Shown here: positions 1 to 8,485 of the stretch, in pieces
How the letters are laid out: each line of letters begins with the position of its first letter
Numbering within the stretch: position 1 is the first letter of the stretch
Origin: SHZI01 sp964407855
GTDB taxonomy: Bacteria > Pseudomonadota > Gammaproteobacteria > Steroidobacterales > GCA-2729495
Length of the DNA stretch: 33,237 bases
Reading direction: 5' to 3'
Assembly (NCBI GenBank): GCA_964407855.1
Contig: CAYOXI010000026.1
Location: forward strand, 1 to 33,237
Notes under the pieces: generated by a model
Databases searched by the model: none
Told to the model about the DNA's origin: nothing
What the model saw: only the letters and a program-made list of their open reading frames with translations
Translations under genes and position numbers: made by a program

Positions 1-147
1 CGCATAGACGCAGGACAAAAGAGCGTGGCTTTGGGCTTGATTTTGCAGGAAACTTCCCGCACCCTTACTGATGCCGATGCGGACAGGATCATTGGCAGGG
101 TCGTGCAGCGCCTGACTCATGAATTCGACGCAAGAATAAGAGAATAA
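1..147 (+). CDS. pheT: Phenylalanine-tRNA ligase beta subunit, C-terminal end (partial)
   Basis: Reading frame 1 is open from the window edge to TAA at 145-147 and encodes the last 48 residues. KSVALGLILQETSRTL followed by a short acidic/basic helix and RVVQRL is the end of the anticodon-binding (ferredoxin-like) domain of bacterial PheT. PheT pairs with PheS in the (alpha-beta)2 cytoplasmic enzyme that charges tRNA-Phe. ihfA starts 6 nt after the stop, the usual gammaproteobacterial pheST-ihfA arrangement, so the two are probably co-transcribed. The 5' part lies outside the window. Confidence 0.9.
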   Translation, partial: RIDAGQKSVALGLILQETSRTLTDADADRIIGRVVQRLTHEFDARIRE

Positions 148-153
148 TCGAGC

Positions 154-453
154 ATGGCCCTCACCAAGGCTGATATGGCTGAGTCGCTGTTCAATGAACT
201 GGGACTCAACAAACGCGAGGCGCGAGAACTCGTGGAGATGTTCTTCGAGGATCTCCGGGCCGCACTCTCGAGTGGGGAGCAGGTCAAGCTCTCCGGATTC
301 GGCAACTTCGACCTGCGGGACAAGAACCAGCGGCCGGGGCGGAATCCAAAAACGGGCAAGGAAATCCCAATCACGGCGCGACGTGTGGTCACGTTTCGCC
401 CCGGACAGAAACTGAAAGCCCGAGTAGAAGCATATGCTGGAGCCGGGGAATAA
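154..453 (+). CDS. ihfA: Integration host factor subunit alpha
   Basis: The 99-residue protein has the usual IhfA length and starts MALTKADMAESLFNELGLNKREA-style, as IhfA does. FGNFDLRDKNQRPGRNPKTG is the HU/IHF family signature, with the beta-arm carrying RPGRNPKTGKEIPI and its tip proline for intercalation into the minor groove. IHF-alpha pairs with IHF-beta to make a sharply DNA-bending nucleoid protein used in transcription, recombination and replication. The gene follows pheT by 6 nt and overlaps the next gene by 20 nt. No strong Shine-Dalgarno is seen; translation may be coupled to pheT. Confidence 0.96.
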   Translation: MALTKADMAESLFNELGLNKREARELVEMFFEDLRAALSSGEQVKLSGFGNFDLRDKNQRPGRNPKTGKEIPITARRVVTFRPGQKLKARVEAYAGAGE

Positions 454-790
454 CGACGAGCTGCCCCCAATCCCGGGCAAACGCTATTTCACCATTGGGG
501 AAGTCAGCGATCTCTGTGCGGTAAAGCCCCATGTACTGCGGTACTGGGAGCAGGAATTTCCGCAACTCAAACCGGTCAAACGCCGGGGCAACCGCCGTTA
601 CTATCAGCGGCAGGATGTGCTGGTCATTCGGCAGATCCGCAGCCTCCTGTATGACGACGGCTTCACCATTGGTGGCGCACGGCAGAAACTGACGGGAGAA
701 GAGGCGCGGTCCGACCTGACGCAGAGTCAGCAGATCATCCGCCAGCTACGCGTGGAACTTGAGGAAGTCCTGAGACTGCTCCGCCGTTAG
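434..790 (+). CDS. Small MerR-family DNA-binding protein
   Basis: This 118-residue protein has an N-terminal MerR winged helix-turn-helix at about residues 14-82: TIGEVSDLC, VLRYWEQEFPQLKP, RRGNRRYYQRQDV. A predicted dimerisation helix rich in Gln, Glu and Leu follows (about 88-117). There is no C-terminal effector domain and no metal-binding Cys pair, so a ligand cannot be named. The start lies inside the end of ihfA (20-nt overlap), indicating translational coupling. An ihfA-MerR-tRNA-Pro order is common in gammaproteobacteria, but to my knowledge the gene's role is uncharacterised. Family call is confident; regulatory target is unknown. Confidence 0.9.
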   Translation: MLEPGNNDELPPIPGKRYFTIGEVSDLCAVKPHVLRYWEQEFPQLKPVKRRGNRRYYQRQDVLVIRQIRSLLYDDGFTIGGARQKLTGEEARSDLTQSQQIIRQLRVELEEVLRLLRR

Positions 791-816
791 TTGCCTGGAT
801 CTGGCCTGTATTCGGG

Positions 817-822
817 TATCAT
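817..822 (+). promoter_or_regulatory. Putative -10 box of the tRNA-Pro promoter
   Basis: TATCAT (5 of 6 to TATAAT) lies 20 nt before the tRNA 5' end, in the 51-nt gap after the MerR gene. No convincing -35 sits 16-18 bp upstream; TTGCCT at 791-796 is 20 bp away. The tRNA may also be made by read-through from ihfA. Confidence 0.35.
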
Positions 823-841
823 TCACGCATTCATACGTGGA

Positions 842-918
<77 letters not shown>

Positions 919-928
919 ACTGTATGGA

Positions 929-949
929 TTTATCTGCAGTCGAGATAAA
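929..949. terminator. AT-rich hairpin between tRNA-Pro and the convergent cyclase-like gene
   Basis: TTTATCT (929-935) and AGATAAA (943-949) form a perfect 7-bp stem around a 7-nt loop. It sits in the 37-nt gap between the convergent tRNA and the cyclase-like gene, where a bidirectional terminator would be expected. It has no GC-rich stem and no T-tract, so a terminator role is tentative. Confidence 0.3.
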
Positions 950-955
950 CGGGGA

Positions 956-2254
956 CTACTGACCGCGACTGGCCAGCAGCCGGTCCTCGATTCCCAGCAG
1001 GATCGGCGCCGCATCAAACCGGTGGATGTTTACCTTGGCATTGAAAACGTTGCGGCTGCGGCCATGCTTGTCCTGCACCGAAAGTTTGCGCACCGAGAAA
1101 GTCCCGTCGGGCCGTGCCTCGCCCGTGAGATAGCATTTGATGGACTTGATGGCGTCGCCGGACAGCTCAAGACCATTGAGCTGGGACAGGCTTTCCTGGG
1201 CGTGGTCTATAAAGCCGGACGAATCCAGCGCAGTTCCAGCGCCTTCGGGTTCCGTGCACGTTGCTACGCGGAACTCGCCCACGAGGATCTGTCCCGGAAG
1301 GCCATGCTCAATCATGCGCGCCAGCTCGATGGTGACGTCACCAACGAGGTCGCAATAGATGGTGGGATTAAGCCCCTCGGCATGATTGAATTCATAGCAT
1401 CCACCCACGTGAAAGCTCGTGCGAAGCACTGGTACGACCCGCCCGCGCGCTTTCTGCCGGGCGATTGCATTGTCGGCCAGGGTGAGATGCATGAAGTGAT
1501 AGAGATTGGTATTGGCCTCAAGGCCTGTATCCCGGTTCCAGATATAAAATCCGTCACCCGTGGTGGACCGGGCAAAGTTGACCAGCATGCTGCGGTCGAG
1601 GAGGCGACTGTGCGCTGCATTGAGTGAGCAGGAAAGACTGTTCAGCTGGGTCATCTGCTCAAAGGGATCGAGCAGGCCAAAACCAACGATATCGAAGAGC
1701 GCAACGGCCCGGTTGCTGACGTAGCTGACACTGTAGCGCTTCACCAGGCGCTCGATGGTCGCTGCCTCTTCCGCGCTGCCCATGAGGGGCTGCCGCAGCG
1801 CTACCGCCGTAGCCTCTACGCCAAGCAGGCGCGTCGCATTATGCATCTGCCGCTCGGTGAAGTGCCGGGGCCCCGAAAGCAGCCGCATGATGAATTCATT
1901 CGCCTGGCTGTCCCGCGCCAGGCCCGTATCTCCGCCATGCGGTGCAACTCCATAGTTGGCCACTGCATCATGGGGCACTACCAGCAGGCGGATGCCGGGA
2001 TCGGCAGGCGACCATGCAAGGATCAGGTTCCGGCCCAGGTTCCAAAGGCCGTTGAGGCAGCGATCGAGGTCCAGAAGGCTGCTCCGGTGCCGGAAATCAA
2101 GACCCGCAGGCAATCCGAGATCGTAGCCCGCGTCGCCACCGCGGGTCCCCGACAATGCCATTGGATCTGGATTGAACATCTGTTGGCCGGTTGCCGGGTG
2201 CAGCTTTTGCCAGCGACCCGGCGGTGACTTAGGATGCACAGGGGTTGGCAGCAT
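956..2254 (-). CDS. Divergent class III adenylate/guanylate cyclase-like protein
   Basis: The protein is 432 residues from the ATG at 2254; an ATG at 2179 is an equally weak alternative. Residues 1-150 match no family I recognise. Residues about 180-330 resemble the class III nucleotidyl cyclase catalytic domain. ALFDIVGF supplies the first metal Asp (D188), TTGDGFYIW the second (D234), and CDLVGDVTIELAR the third block. Key positions differ from active cyclases: the purine-selecting Lys of the K-x-x-G-D motif is Ser (S230), and the Asn of the V-N-x-A-x-R motif is Ile (I309), while the Arg is kept (R313). There are no transmembrane segments or obvious signal peptide, so it is probably cytoplasmic. 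It is a lone gene, convergent to tRNA-Pro. Fold similarity is reasonably clear; catalytic activity is doubtful. Confidence 0.7.
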   Translation of the reverse strand: MLPTPVHPKSPPGRWQKLHPATGQQMFNPDPMALSGTRGGDAGYDLGLPAGLDFRHRSSLLDLDRCLNGLWNLGRNLILAWSPADPGIRLLVVPHDAVANYGVAPHGGDTGLARDSQANEFIMRLLSGPRHFTERQMHNATRLLGVEATAVALRQPLMGSAEEAATIERLVKRYSVSYVSNRAVALFDIVGFGLLDPFEQMTQLNSLSCSLNAAHSRLLDRSMLVNFARSTTGDGFYIWNRDTGLEANTNLYHFMHLTLADNAIARQKARGRVVPVLRTSFHVGGCYEFNHAEGLNPTIYCDLVGDVTIELARMIEHGLPGQILVGEFRVATCTEPEGAGTALDSSGFIDHAQESLSQLNGLELSGDAIKSIKCYLTGEARPDGTFSVRKLSVQDKHGRSRNVFNAKVNIHRFDAAPILLGIEDRLLASRGQ

Positions 2255-2327
2255 TGCAATGCTTCGGCAGTGTGCCGCCCCGGCCGGCCACCCGCCACCC
2301 TGGTCACCTACCACAGCAGGTTCAGCC

Positions 2328-3761
2328 TTGACGATTGCCAGCCGCGCCGTACTGGACCAGCTGAGGGCCGTGGTCGGCTCCGCAGGCCATCTTGAGACAC
2401 CGGAGGACCTTGCGCCCTACCTGACCGAGTGGCGGGGTCTTTATCAGGGCTCCACGCCACTGATGCTCATGCCCGCCTCCACGGCGGAAGTGGCCGCGAT
2501 CATTCGCCTGTGCGCTGCCCACCAGATCTCTCTGGTACCCCAGGGAGGCAACACAGGACTGGTCGGCGGTGCGATCCCGAGGACGACCGCGGCGCGCACG
2601 GAGATCCTGCTGTCGGCCCGCCGCCTGACCGCCATCCGCTCCGTGGATGCCGACAATTTCAGCCTCACTGCCGAGGCAGGTTGCACACTTGCAAGCCTGC
2701 AGGCGGCTGCCGAGGGGGCGAAGCGGCTGTTTCCACTCAGCCTGGCGTCCGAAGGCAGCTGCCAGCTGGGTGGTGCAATCTCCACGAATGCCGGCGGGAC
2801 CGCTGTGCTTCGTTTCGGCACCATGCGGGACCTCGTGCTCGGCCTCGAAGTCGTCCTGCCGGATGGACGGATACTTGAGGGATTGCGCAGCCTGCGCAAG
2901 GACAACACTGGCTACGATCTCAAGCAGCTGTTTATCGGCGCGGAGGGCACGCTGGGATTCATTACTGCGGCCACCTGCAAACTCTTTCCCAGACCCCGGC
3001 AGATTCTTACGGCCTGGGTCTCGGTTGCGGACGTGACCAGCGCTGTCAGACTCCTCGGCGCTGCGAGAGAACAGCTTGGGGATCAGCTGACCGCCTTCGA
3101 GTTTGCGAGCGGGGCCACTCTCGATCTGGTGCTTCGTCACATCCCGGGAACCCGCAATCCGCTGGAAACGGACTCGCCCTGGCATGTTCTGCTGGAACTG
3201 GGTTGCTCGACCCCTGCCAACGCATCCGACGGCCTACTGGAGGAGTTCCTCGCCGGTATGCAGGAGCAAGGAATCATCACTGGTGGTGTCGTAGCCCAGA
3301 CCGGCGCGCAGCGAAACGCACTCTGGCATCTGCGCCATGCGATGTCCGAGGCGCAGAAGCATGCGGGTGCGAGCATCAAGCACGACGTGTCTGTCCCCAT
3401 TGTCAGCCTGGCAGAGTTTCTGGAACGCGCAACCAGGCGGGTGGAAGGCGCTGTGCCGGGTGTCCGGCCGGTGGTATTCGGCCATCTCGGCGACGGCAAC
3501 GTCCACTTCAACCTGACCCAGCCCGCCGGAGCTGACCCCGCAGCCTTCCTGGGTCGCTGGGAGGAGCTAAGCCGGGCCGTCCACGAGATCGCCGTGGATC
3601 TTGGCGGCAGTTTCAGTGCCGAACACGGGATCGGGATCCTCAAGCGGGATGAACTGGCTCACTGGCGAGGGGTGCCGGTAACCGTCATGCGGCAGATCAA
3701 GCAGGCGCTCGATCCCCTGGGAATCATGAATCCCGGGAAGCTGCTTCCTCCCGACCGCTGA
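2328..3761 (+). CDS. FAD-linked D-2-hydroxyacid dehydrogenase (D-2-hydroxyglutarate dehydrogenase-like)
   Basis: The 477-residue protein belongs to the GlcD/D2HGDH flavoprotein family. The FAD-binding PCMH domain carries VPQGGNTGLVGGAIP, the covering motif LGGAISTNAGG, and RKDNTGYDLKQLFIGAEGTLG. The C-terminal cap has the metal-site motif VFGHLGDGNVHFN and the closing SAEHGIGILKRDEL. The D-N-T-G-Y-D-L signature fits D-2-hydroxyglutarate dehydrogenase best; D-lactate oxidation is the alternative. I chose the TTG at 2328 because AGG lies 7 nt upstream and the next residues begin the family's N-terminus; an upstream ATG at 2259 would add an unlikely 23 residues. D-2-hydroxyglutarate is a by-product of serine synthesis, so a housekeeping role is possible. 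The gene is transcribed divergently from the cyclase-like gene. Confidence 0.87.
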   Translation: MTIASRAVLDQLRAVVGSAGHLETPEDLAPYLTEWRGLYQGSTPLMLMPASTAEVAAIIRLCAAHQISLVPQGGNTGLVGGAIPRTTAARTEILLSARRLTAIRSVDADNFSLTAEAGCTLASLQAAAEGAKRLFPLSLASEGSCQLGGAISTNAGGTAVLRFGTMRDLVLGLEVVLPDGRILEGLRSLRKDNTGYDLKQLFIGAEGTLGFITAATCKLFPRPRQILTAWVSVADVTSAVRLLGAAREQLGDQLTAFEFASGATLDLVLRHIPGTRNPLETDSPWHVLLELGCSTPANASDGLLEEFLAGMQEQGIITGGVVAQTGAQRNALWHLRHAMSEAQKHAGASIKHDVSVPIVSLAEFLERATRRVEGAVPGVRPVVFGHLGDGNVHFNLTQPAGADPAAFLGRWEELSRAVHEIAVDLGGSFSAEHGIGILKRDELAHWRGVPVTVMRQIKQALDPLGIMNPGKLLPPDR

Positions 3762-3847
3762 AGGCGCGGGCTCGTTACGCCGGGGTTCCCGGATGCTAAA
3801 CTGCCGCACTTTTTGGGGAGCGCCTCCCCGGAGCGGTGTGATCAGGT

Positions 3848-5554
3848 ATGAGCAATCCGGAAAACGGTGGAAATCGGGATCGCGGCAGCGAGCGTCGCTT
3901 TTCCAGCGTGGTTGTGGACGGGGTCAAGCAGGCTGCCAGCCGTGCAATGCTGCGGGCTGTGGGTTTCACCGAGGCGGACTTCCGCAAGAACCAGATCGGC
4001 ATCGCCTCCACCTGGAGCATGGTCACTCCCTGCAATATGCATATCGACGCCCTGGCCCGGGCGGCAGGCGCAGGTGCGGATGCAGCCGGAGGCAAGTCGG
4101 TACTGTTCAACACCATCACGGTGTCGGATGGCATCTCCATGGGAACGCCGGGCATGCGCTACTCGCTCGTTTCCCGTGAAGTGATCGCCGACTCCATCGA
4201 AACCGTGGTGGCAGCCGAGGGTTTCGATGGCTTTGTGGCCATTGGCGGCTGTGACAAGAACATGCCCGGTTGCGCGATGGCCATGGTGCGCCTGAACCGG
4301 CCCTCGATCTTTGTCTACGGTGGCACCATCAGGCCCGGGGCCCAGCGCCGCGATATCGTCTCGGTCTTCGAGGCCGTGGGTGCAGTTGCCAGCGGCCGCC
4401 AGACCGAGGCCCAGCTGCTGGAGATTGAACGTACCGCGATTCCCGGGCCCGGTTCCTGCGGTGGGATGTACACCGCGAATACCATGGCATCAGCGATTGA
4501 GGCAATGGGCCTCAGCCTGCCGAACAGCTCCGGGCAGGATGCGATCTCCGACCAGAAGCAAGAGGACGCCCGGCGTGCCGGTGCCGCCGTCGTGGAGCTG
4601 GTCCGGCGGGATATTCGTCCCCTTGACATCCTGTCGCGCGAGGCCTTTGAGAACGCGATCACGGTCGTCATCGCTCTCGGGGGTTCGACAAACGCGGTAC
4701 TACATCTACTGGCCATCGCCTCGGAAGCAGGGATTGCACTATCGCTGGAGGATTTCACACGGCTGGGTGCGCGCGTACCCGTCCTCGCGGACCTGCGGCC
4801 CAGCGGGCGCTACGCGATGTCCGAGCTCGTGGCGATCGGCGGGATTCAGCCGCTCATGAAAATGTTGCTGGATGCGGGCCTGCTGCACGGTGGGTGCATG
4901 ACCGTCAGCGGGCAGACCCTGGCCGAAAATCTGGCGGGCGTTCCGCCCTATCCGGTGGGGCAGGACATCATCCGTTCACTTGATAACCCGCTGAAGAAAG
5001 ATAGCCATCTCGTTATTTTGTATGGCAATGTCTCTCCGGAAGGTGCCGTTGCCAAGATCAGCGGCAAGGAAGGCGTGCGCTTCAGCGGGCCGGCCCGCGT
5101 CTTCGACTCCGAGGAGCTGGCCCTGGCGGCGATTCTGGACGGTACCGTGGTGGCCGGCGACGTGGTCGTGATCCGCTACGAGGGGCCACGGGGCGGGCCC
5201 GGAATGCGCGAGATGCTCAGTCCGACCGGCGCCATCATGGGCAAGGGGCTGGGTGACCAGGTTGCCCTGATCACCGACGGGCGGTTCTCCGGGGGCAGTC
5301 ATGGCTTCGTCGTCGGGCACGTCTCTCCGGAGGCAGCCACCGGCGGGCCCATTGCGCTGCTTAGGAACGGTGACCGGATCACGATCGACGCGGAGCAGCG
5401 CACGATCGAGGCAGAACTGAGCGCGGACGAGCTGGCGACGCGCCGGACCAGCTGGCGGGCTCCAACCAATGAAGTGCCGGTGGGCGCCCTGCGGAAGTAC
5501 GCCCGTCTGGTCAGTTCTGCATCCCTGGGCGCAGTGACCACCCGGGATCCGTAG
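3848..5554 (+). CDS. ilvD: Dihydroxy-acid dehydratase
   Basis: This 568-residue protein is full length for IlvD. It removes water from 2,3-dihydroxy-isovalerate and 2,3-dihydroxy-3-methylvalerate to give the keto acids for valine and isoleucine; the valine precursor also feeds leucine. IASTWSMVTPCNMH, GGCDKNMPGCAMAM and PGPGSCGGMYTANTM carry the iron-sulfur Cys ligands. GRFSGGSHGFVVGHVSPEA is the C-terminal active-site signature. The gene is followed by lysAC after 10 nt, implying co-transcription. The upstream 86-nt gap has a small hairpin (3815-3829) but no clear promoter. It complements the leu/ilvE operon on the opposite strand; ilvBN and ilvC are not in the window. Confidence 0.96.
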   Translation: MSNPENGGNRDRGSERRFSSVVVDGVKQAASRAMLRAVGFTEADFRKNQIGIASTWSMVTPCNMHIDALARAAGAGADAAGGKSVLFNTITVSDGISMGTPGMRYSLVSREVIADSIETVVAAEGFDGFVAIGGCDKNMPGCAMAMVRLNRPSIFVYGGTIRPGAQRRDIVSVFEAVGAVASGRQTEAQLLEIERTAIPGPGSCGGMYTANTMASAIEAMGLSLPNSSGQDAISDQKQEDARRAGAAVVELVRRDIRPLDILSREAFENAITVVIALGGSTNAVLHLLAIASEAGIALSLEDFTRLGARVPVLADLRPSGRYAMSELVAIGGIQPLMKMLLDAGLLHGGCMTVSGQTLAENLAGVPPYPVGQDIIRSLDNPLKKDSHLVILYGNVSPEGAVAKISGKEGVRFSGPARVFDSEELALAAILDGTVVAGDVVVIRYEGPRGGPGMREMLSPTGAIMGKGLGDQVALITDGRFSGGSHGFVVGHVSPEAATGGPIALLRNGDRITIDAEQRTIEAELSADELATRRTSWRAPTNEVPVGALRKYARLVSSASLGAVTTRDP

Positions 5555-5564
5555 ACCCATCACC

Positions 5565-8168
5565 ATGGCGCGCAGGAAGGCAGGCGATCCTCAGTCCCCG
5601 TCGTGGGTGGTGCTGAAGTTTGGCGGTACCAGCGTCTCGACGGCGGAGCGCTGGATGACGATTCGTGACCTCATCGTCCAGCGCCAGGCAGAAGGGTTCC
5701 GGCCCGCGGTCGTGCACTCCGCGCTGGCTACCGTCTCCAACCGCCTGGACGAACTTCTCAGGCTGGCCAGCAGCCCGGAGAAGTCTGCCGCCATGGATGA
5801 CCTGCGCCGTCTGCATTTCAATCTGGCCCGCGATCTTGGCATCGACGGCGAAACAGCGCTCAGCAGCCATTTCCTGGACCTTGAGCAGGTCCTGGCCGGG
5901 ATCGGGCTGGTGGGCGAAGTCAGCCCACGCGTGCAAGCCCGGGTCATGGCCATGGGCGAACTCATGGCAACGCGGCTGGGCGCTGCATTCCTGGAGGCCC
6001 AGGGTGTGCCGGTGGCGTGGATTGATGCACGCGAGCTGCTGATCAGCCTTCCCGCGCCCGGCAATAACGAGCGCGCAGCCTATCTCTCCGCCACCTGTGA
6101 CTTTGCTGCTGATGCCGGCTTGCAGGCGCGGCTGGCGGCCGTTCGCGGGGTCCCGCTAACCCAGGGATTCATTGCCAGCAACAGCAAGGGCGAGGGTGTA
6201 CTGCTGGGCCGGGGTGGCTCGGATACTTCTGCTGCTTACCTGGCAGCGAAGTTGCAGGCAGCTGCCCTGGAGATCTGGACGGATGTGCCGGGGATGTTCA
6301 GTGCCAATCCCAGGGTCGTGCCGGGCGCGCGACTGCTGCGCAGCCTGAGCTACGCCGAGGCCCAGGAAATTGCCTCGACCGGCGGCTCGGTGCTCCACCC
6401 CCGCAGCATCAGCCCCTGTCGGCGCCATGGTATTCCGCTCCGGGTGCTGTGTACTGCCCAGCCGGAGATGCCGGGCACCGTCATCACGGCGGGGGCGGGC
6501 AGTGACGCACCACGGGTCAAGGCGATCTCCGGCCGTGGACGGATCACACTCGTCTCGATGGAAACCCTGGGGATGTGGCATGAGGTGGGCTTCCTGGCCG
6601 ACGCCTTTCGCTGCTTCGCCGACCTGGGCCTGTCTGTTGACCTGGTTTCCACCTCGGAAAGCAACGTCACGGTAACGCTGGATCCGGGTTCCAATCCCAT
6701 CGATACCACCCTGCTCGGACACCTCCAGGAACGCCTGGAGCGCCTGTGTCGCGTCACCATCATCCAGGGTGTCGAAGTCGTCAGTCTTGTCGGCCAGAAA
6801 ATCCGGGGCGCGCTCCATGAGATTGGCCCTGCACTGGAGGCCTTCGAGGAGCATCGGATCCACCTGGTCAGCCAGTCGGCCAGTGATCTCAATCTTTCCT
6901 TTGTTGTTGAGGAGGGACAGGCCACGCGCCTGATCCAGCGGCTGCATGCCACCCTTGTACAGCCAGGTCCGGATGACGAGATCTTTGGCCCAACCTGGTC
7001 AGAGCTGCAGGGTGGCGACCACGGGCCCGCCCGTCGCGCCGAACCCTGGTGGGTACGCCGCCGGGCAGAACTGGTCGCAATCGGCCAGCGCGAGGGATCT
7101 GCCTACGTCTACGACCTGGAGACGATCCGCACTGCCGCTCGCCGACTGAAGGCCATGCCGGCAGTCCAGCGGGTCTACTACGCCATGAAGGCGAACAACT
7201 CGGCAGAAGTGCTGCGGGTCATCCATGACGAGGGCCTGAACTTCGAGTGCGTATCACCTGGCGAGATTCGCCTTGTCCTCAGCCTGTTTCCGGATCTGAA
7301 TCGACACAGGATCCTGTTCACGCCGAATTTCGCACCCCGGGGCGACTACGAATATGGCCTTGAGCAGGGAGTGTTCCTGACTCTGGACAATCTCCATCCG
7401 CTGAGACACTGGGGTGAGCTGTTCCGCAATCGCGAGATCCTGCTCCGGGTCGATACCGGACAGGGCCGCGGGCATCACCACCATGTGCGCACGGCCGGCA
7501 CGCATTCCAAATTTGGTATCCCGCTGTTCGAACTTGAAGAGGCGCGCAGCCTGGCCCGGGAGCATGGTGCGCAGGTCATCGGCCTCCATGCCCACGCCGG
7601 CAGCGGTATTCTCACGCCGGAAAACTGGCATGAAGTGGGCACCGAACTCACGGCCGTTGCCCGGGATTTTCCCGACCTTCGTTACCTGGACCTTGGTGGC
7701 GGACTGGGCGTGCCCGAGAAGGCCGGCCAGCATCCCCTGGATCTGGATGCGGTGAACGCTGGCATCGCCAGGATCCGGGATGCACAGCCAGGTCTTGAAG
7801 TCTGGCTTGAACCGGGACGTTTCCTGGTCGCGGAAGCCGGGGTCCTGCTGGCGACCGTGACCCAGGTCAAGGGCAAGGGACAGGTCCGCTACGTGGGTGT
7901 AAGCACCGGGATGAACAGCCTCATCCGGCCGGCACTTTACGGCGCATTCCATGAGATCGCCAACCTGAGTCGCTGGGAGCAGGAAGGCGCCCATGTGGTG
8001 TCTGTTGTGGGTCCAGTCTGCGAAAGTGGTGACCGCCTGGGCACCGACCGGCTGCTTCCCGAATGCGAGGAGGGTGATGTGCTGGCCATTGCCACGGCAG
8101 GGGCCTATGGCTTTGTGATGAGCTCCCGCTACAACCTGCGTGAGCCGGCGGTCGAAATCGCCATCTGA
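5565..8168 (+). CDS. lysAC: Bifunctional aspartate kinase / diaminopimelate decarboxylase
   Basis: This 867-residue fusion joins the first and last enzymes of lysine synthesis. Residues about 14-300 are an amino-acid kinase domain (KFGGTSVSTAERW, GRGGSDTSAAYLAA, EIWTDVPGMFSANPRVV). Residues about 320-460 are ACT regulatory domains (DLVSTSESNVTVTLD), which usually bind lysine or threonine for feedback control. Residues about 490-867 are a PLP-dependent fold-III decarboxylase: YYAMKANN with the PLP Lys at K542, HAHAGSGI, LDLGGGLG, EPGRFLVAEAG and the C-terminal CESGD motif. Both halves look intact. Such fusions are known in Xanthomonas and Xylella relatives. The start is 10 nt after ilvD; the stop is 23 nt from the convergent hisE stop, around a 10-bp palindrome at 8181-8190. 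Confidence 0.95.
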   Translation: MARRKAGDPQSPSWVVLKFGGTSVSTAERWMTIRDLIVQRQAEGFRPAVVHSALATVSNRLDELLRLASSPEKSAAMDDLRRLHFNLARDLGIDGETALSSHFLDLEQVLAGIGLVGEVSPRVQARVMAMGELMATRLGAAFLEAQGVPVAWIDARELLISLPAPGNNERAAYLSATCDFAADAGLQARLAAVRGVPLTQGFIASNSKGEGVLLGRGGSDTSAAYLAAKLQAAALEIWTDVPGMFSANPRVVPGARLLRSLSYAEAQEIASTGGSVLHPRSISPCRRHGIPLRVLCTAQPEMPGTVITAGAGSDAPRVKAISGRGRITLVSMETLGMWHEVGFLADAFRCFADLGLSVDLVSTSESNVTVTLDPGSNPIDTTLLGHLQERLERLCRVTIIQGVEVVSLVGQKIRGALHEIGPALEAFEEHRIHLVSQSASDLNLSFVVEEGQATRLIQRLHATLVQPGPDDEIFGPTWSELQGGDHGPARRAEPWWVRRRAELVAIGQREGSAYVYDLETIRTAARRLKAMPAVQRVYYAMKANNSAEVLRVIHDEGLNFECVSPGEIRLVLSLFPDLNRHRILFTPNFAPRGDYEYGLEQGVFLTLDNLHPLRHWGELFRNREILLRVDTGQGRGHHHHVRTAGTHSKFGIPLFELEEARSLAREHGAQVIGLHAHAGSGILTPENWHEVGTELTAVARDFPDLRYLDLGGGLGVPEKAGQHPLDLDAVNAGIARIRDAQPGLEVWLEPGRFLVAEAGVLLATVTQVKGKGQVRYVGVSTGMNSLIRPALYGAFHEIANLSRWEQEGAHVVSVVGPVCESGDRLGTDRLLPECEEGDVLAIATAGAYGFVMSSRYNLREPAVEIAI

Positions 8169-8191
8169 CCTGTACCGAGGGTTCGCGAACT

Positions 8192-8485
8192 TCAGCTGTG
8201 GCGACGCTCAAGCTCGCTGATGACATCGGCCAGCGCAATATCCCGTGCCCTGAGCAGCACCAGCAGGTGGTAGACCAGGTCGGCCGCCTCCGCAACCACC
8301 GCCTGCTTTTCGCCAGTGGCACCGGCCAGCGCCAGCTCGACGCCTTCCTCGCCAACCTTCTGGGCGATACGCAGGGGACCGGCCTGGAACAGGCTCGCGG
8401 TGTAGCTTCCTGCCGGCGCAGCCACCTGCCGCTCGGCGATAAGCGTCTCAAGCGCAATCAGGAAGGAGAGCGAATTGCCGTTCAT
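8192..8485 (-). CDS. hisE: Phosphoribosyl-ATP pyrophosphatase (stand-alone HisE)
   Basis: The 97-residue protein is a complete all-helical MazG-like HisE domain (SYTASLFQAGPLRIAQKVGEEGVELALA, then EAADLVYHLLVLL) with the Glu/Asp residues that bind Mg. It hydrolyses phosphoribosyl-ATP to phosphoribosyl-AMP, step 2 of histidine synthesis. In many gammaproteobacteria this is the C-terminal half of a bifunctional HisIE of about 200 residues. Here no HisI (phosphoribosyl-AMP cyclohydrolase) domain precedes it, and hisF lies directly upstream with a 4-nt ATGA overlap. It is the last gene of the his operon. Confidence 0.93.
   Translation of the reverse strand: MNGNSLSFLIALETLIAERQVAAPAGSYTASLFQAGPLRIAQKVGEEGVELALAGATGEKQAVVAEAADLVYHLLVLLRARDIALADVISELERRHS

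Noticed and set aside
3815..3829. GGGGAG/CTCCCC hairpin as a terminator after the FAD dehydrogenase
   Set aside because: The T-run precedes rather than follows the stem on the plus strand, and the stem is only 6 bp.
8181..8190. GTTCGCGAAC palindrome between lysAC and hisE as terminator or operator
   Set aside because: Ten bp with no loop and no T-tract; too short to support either role.
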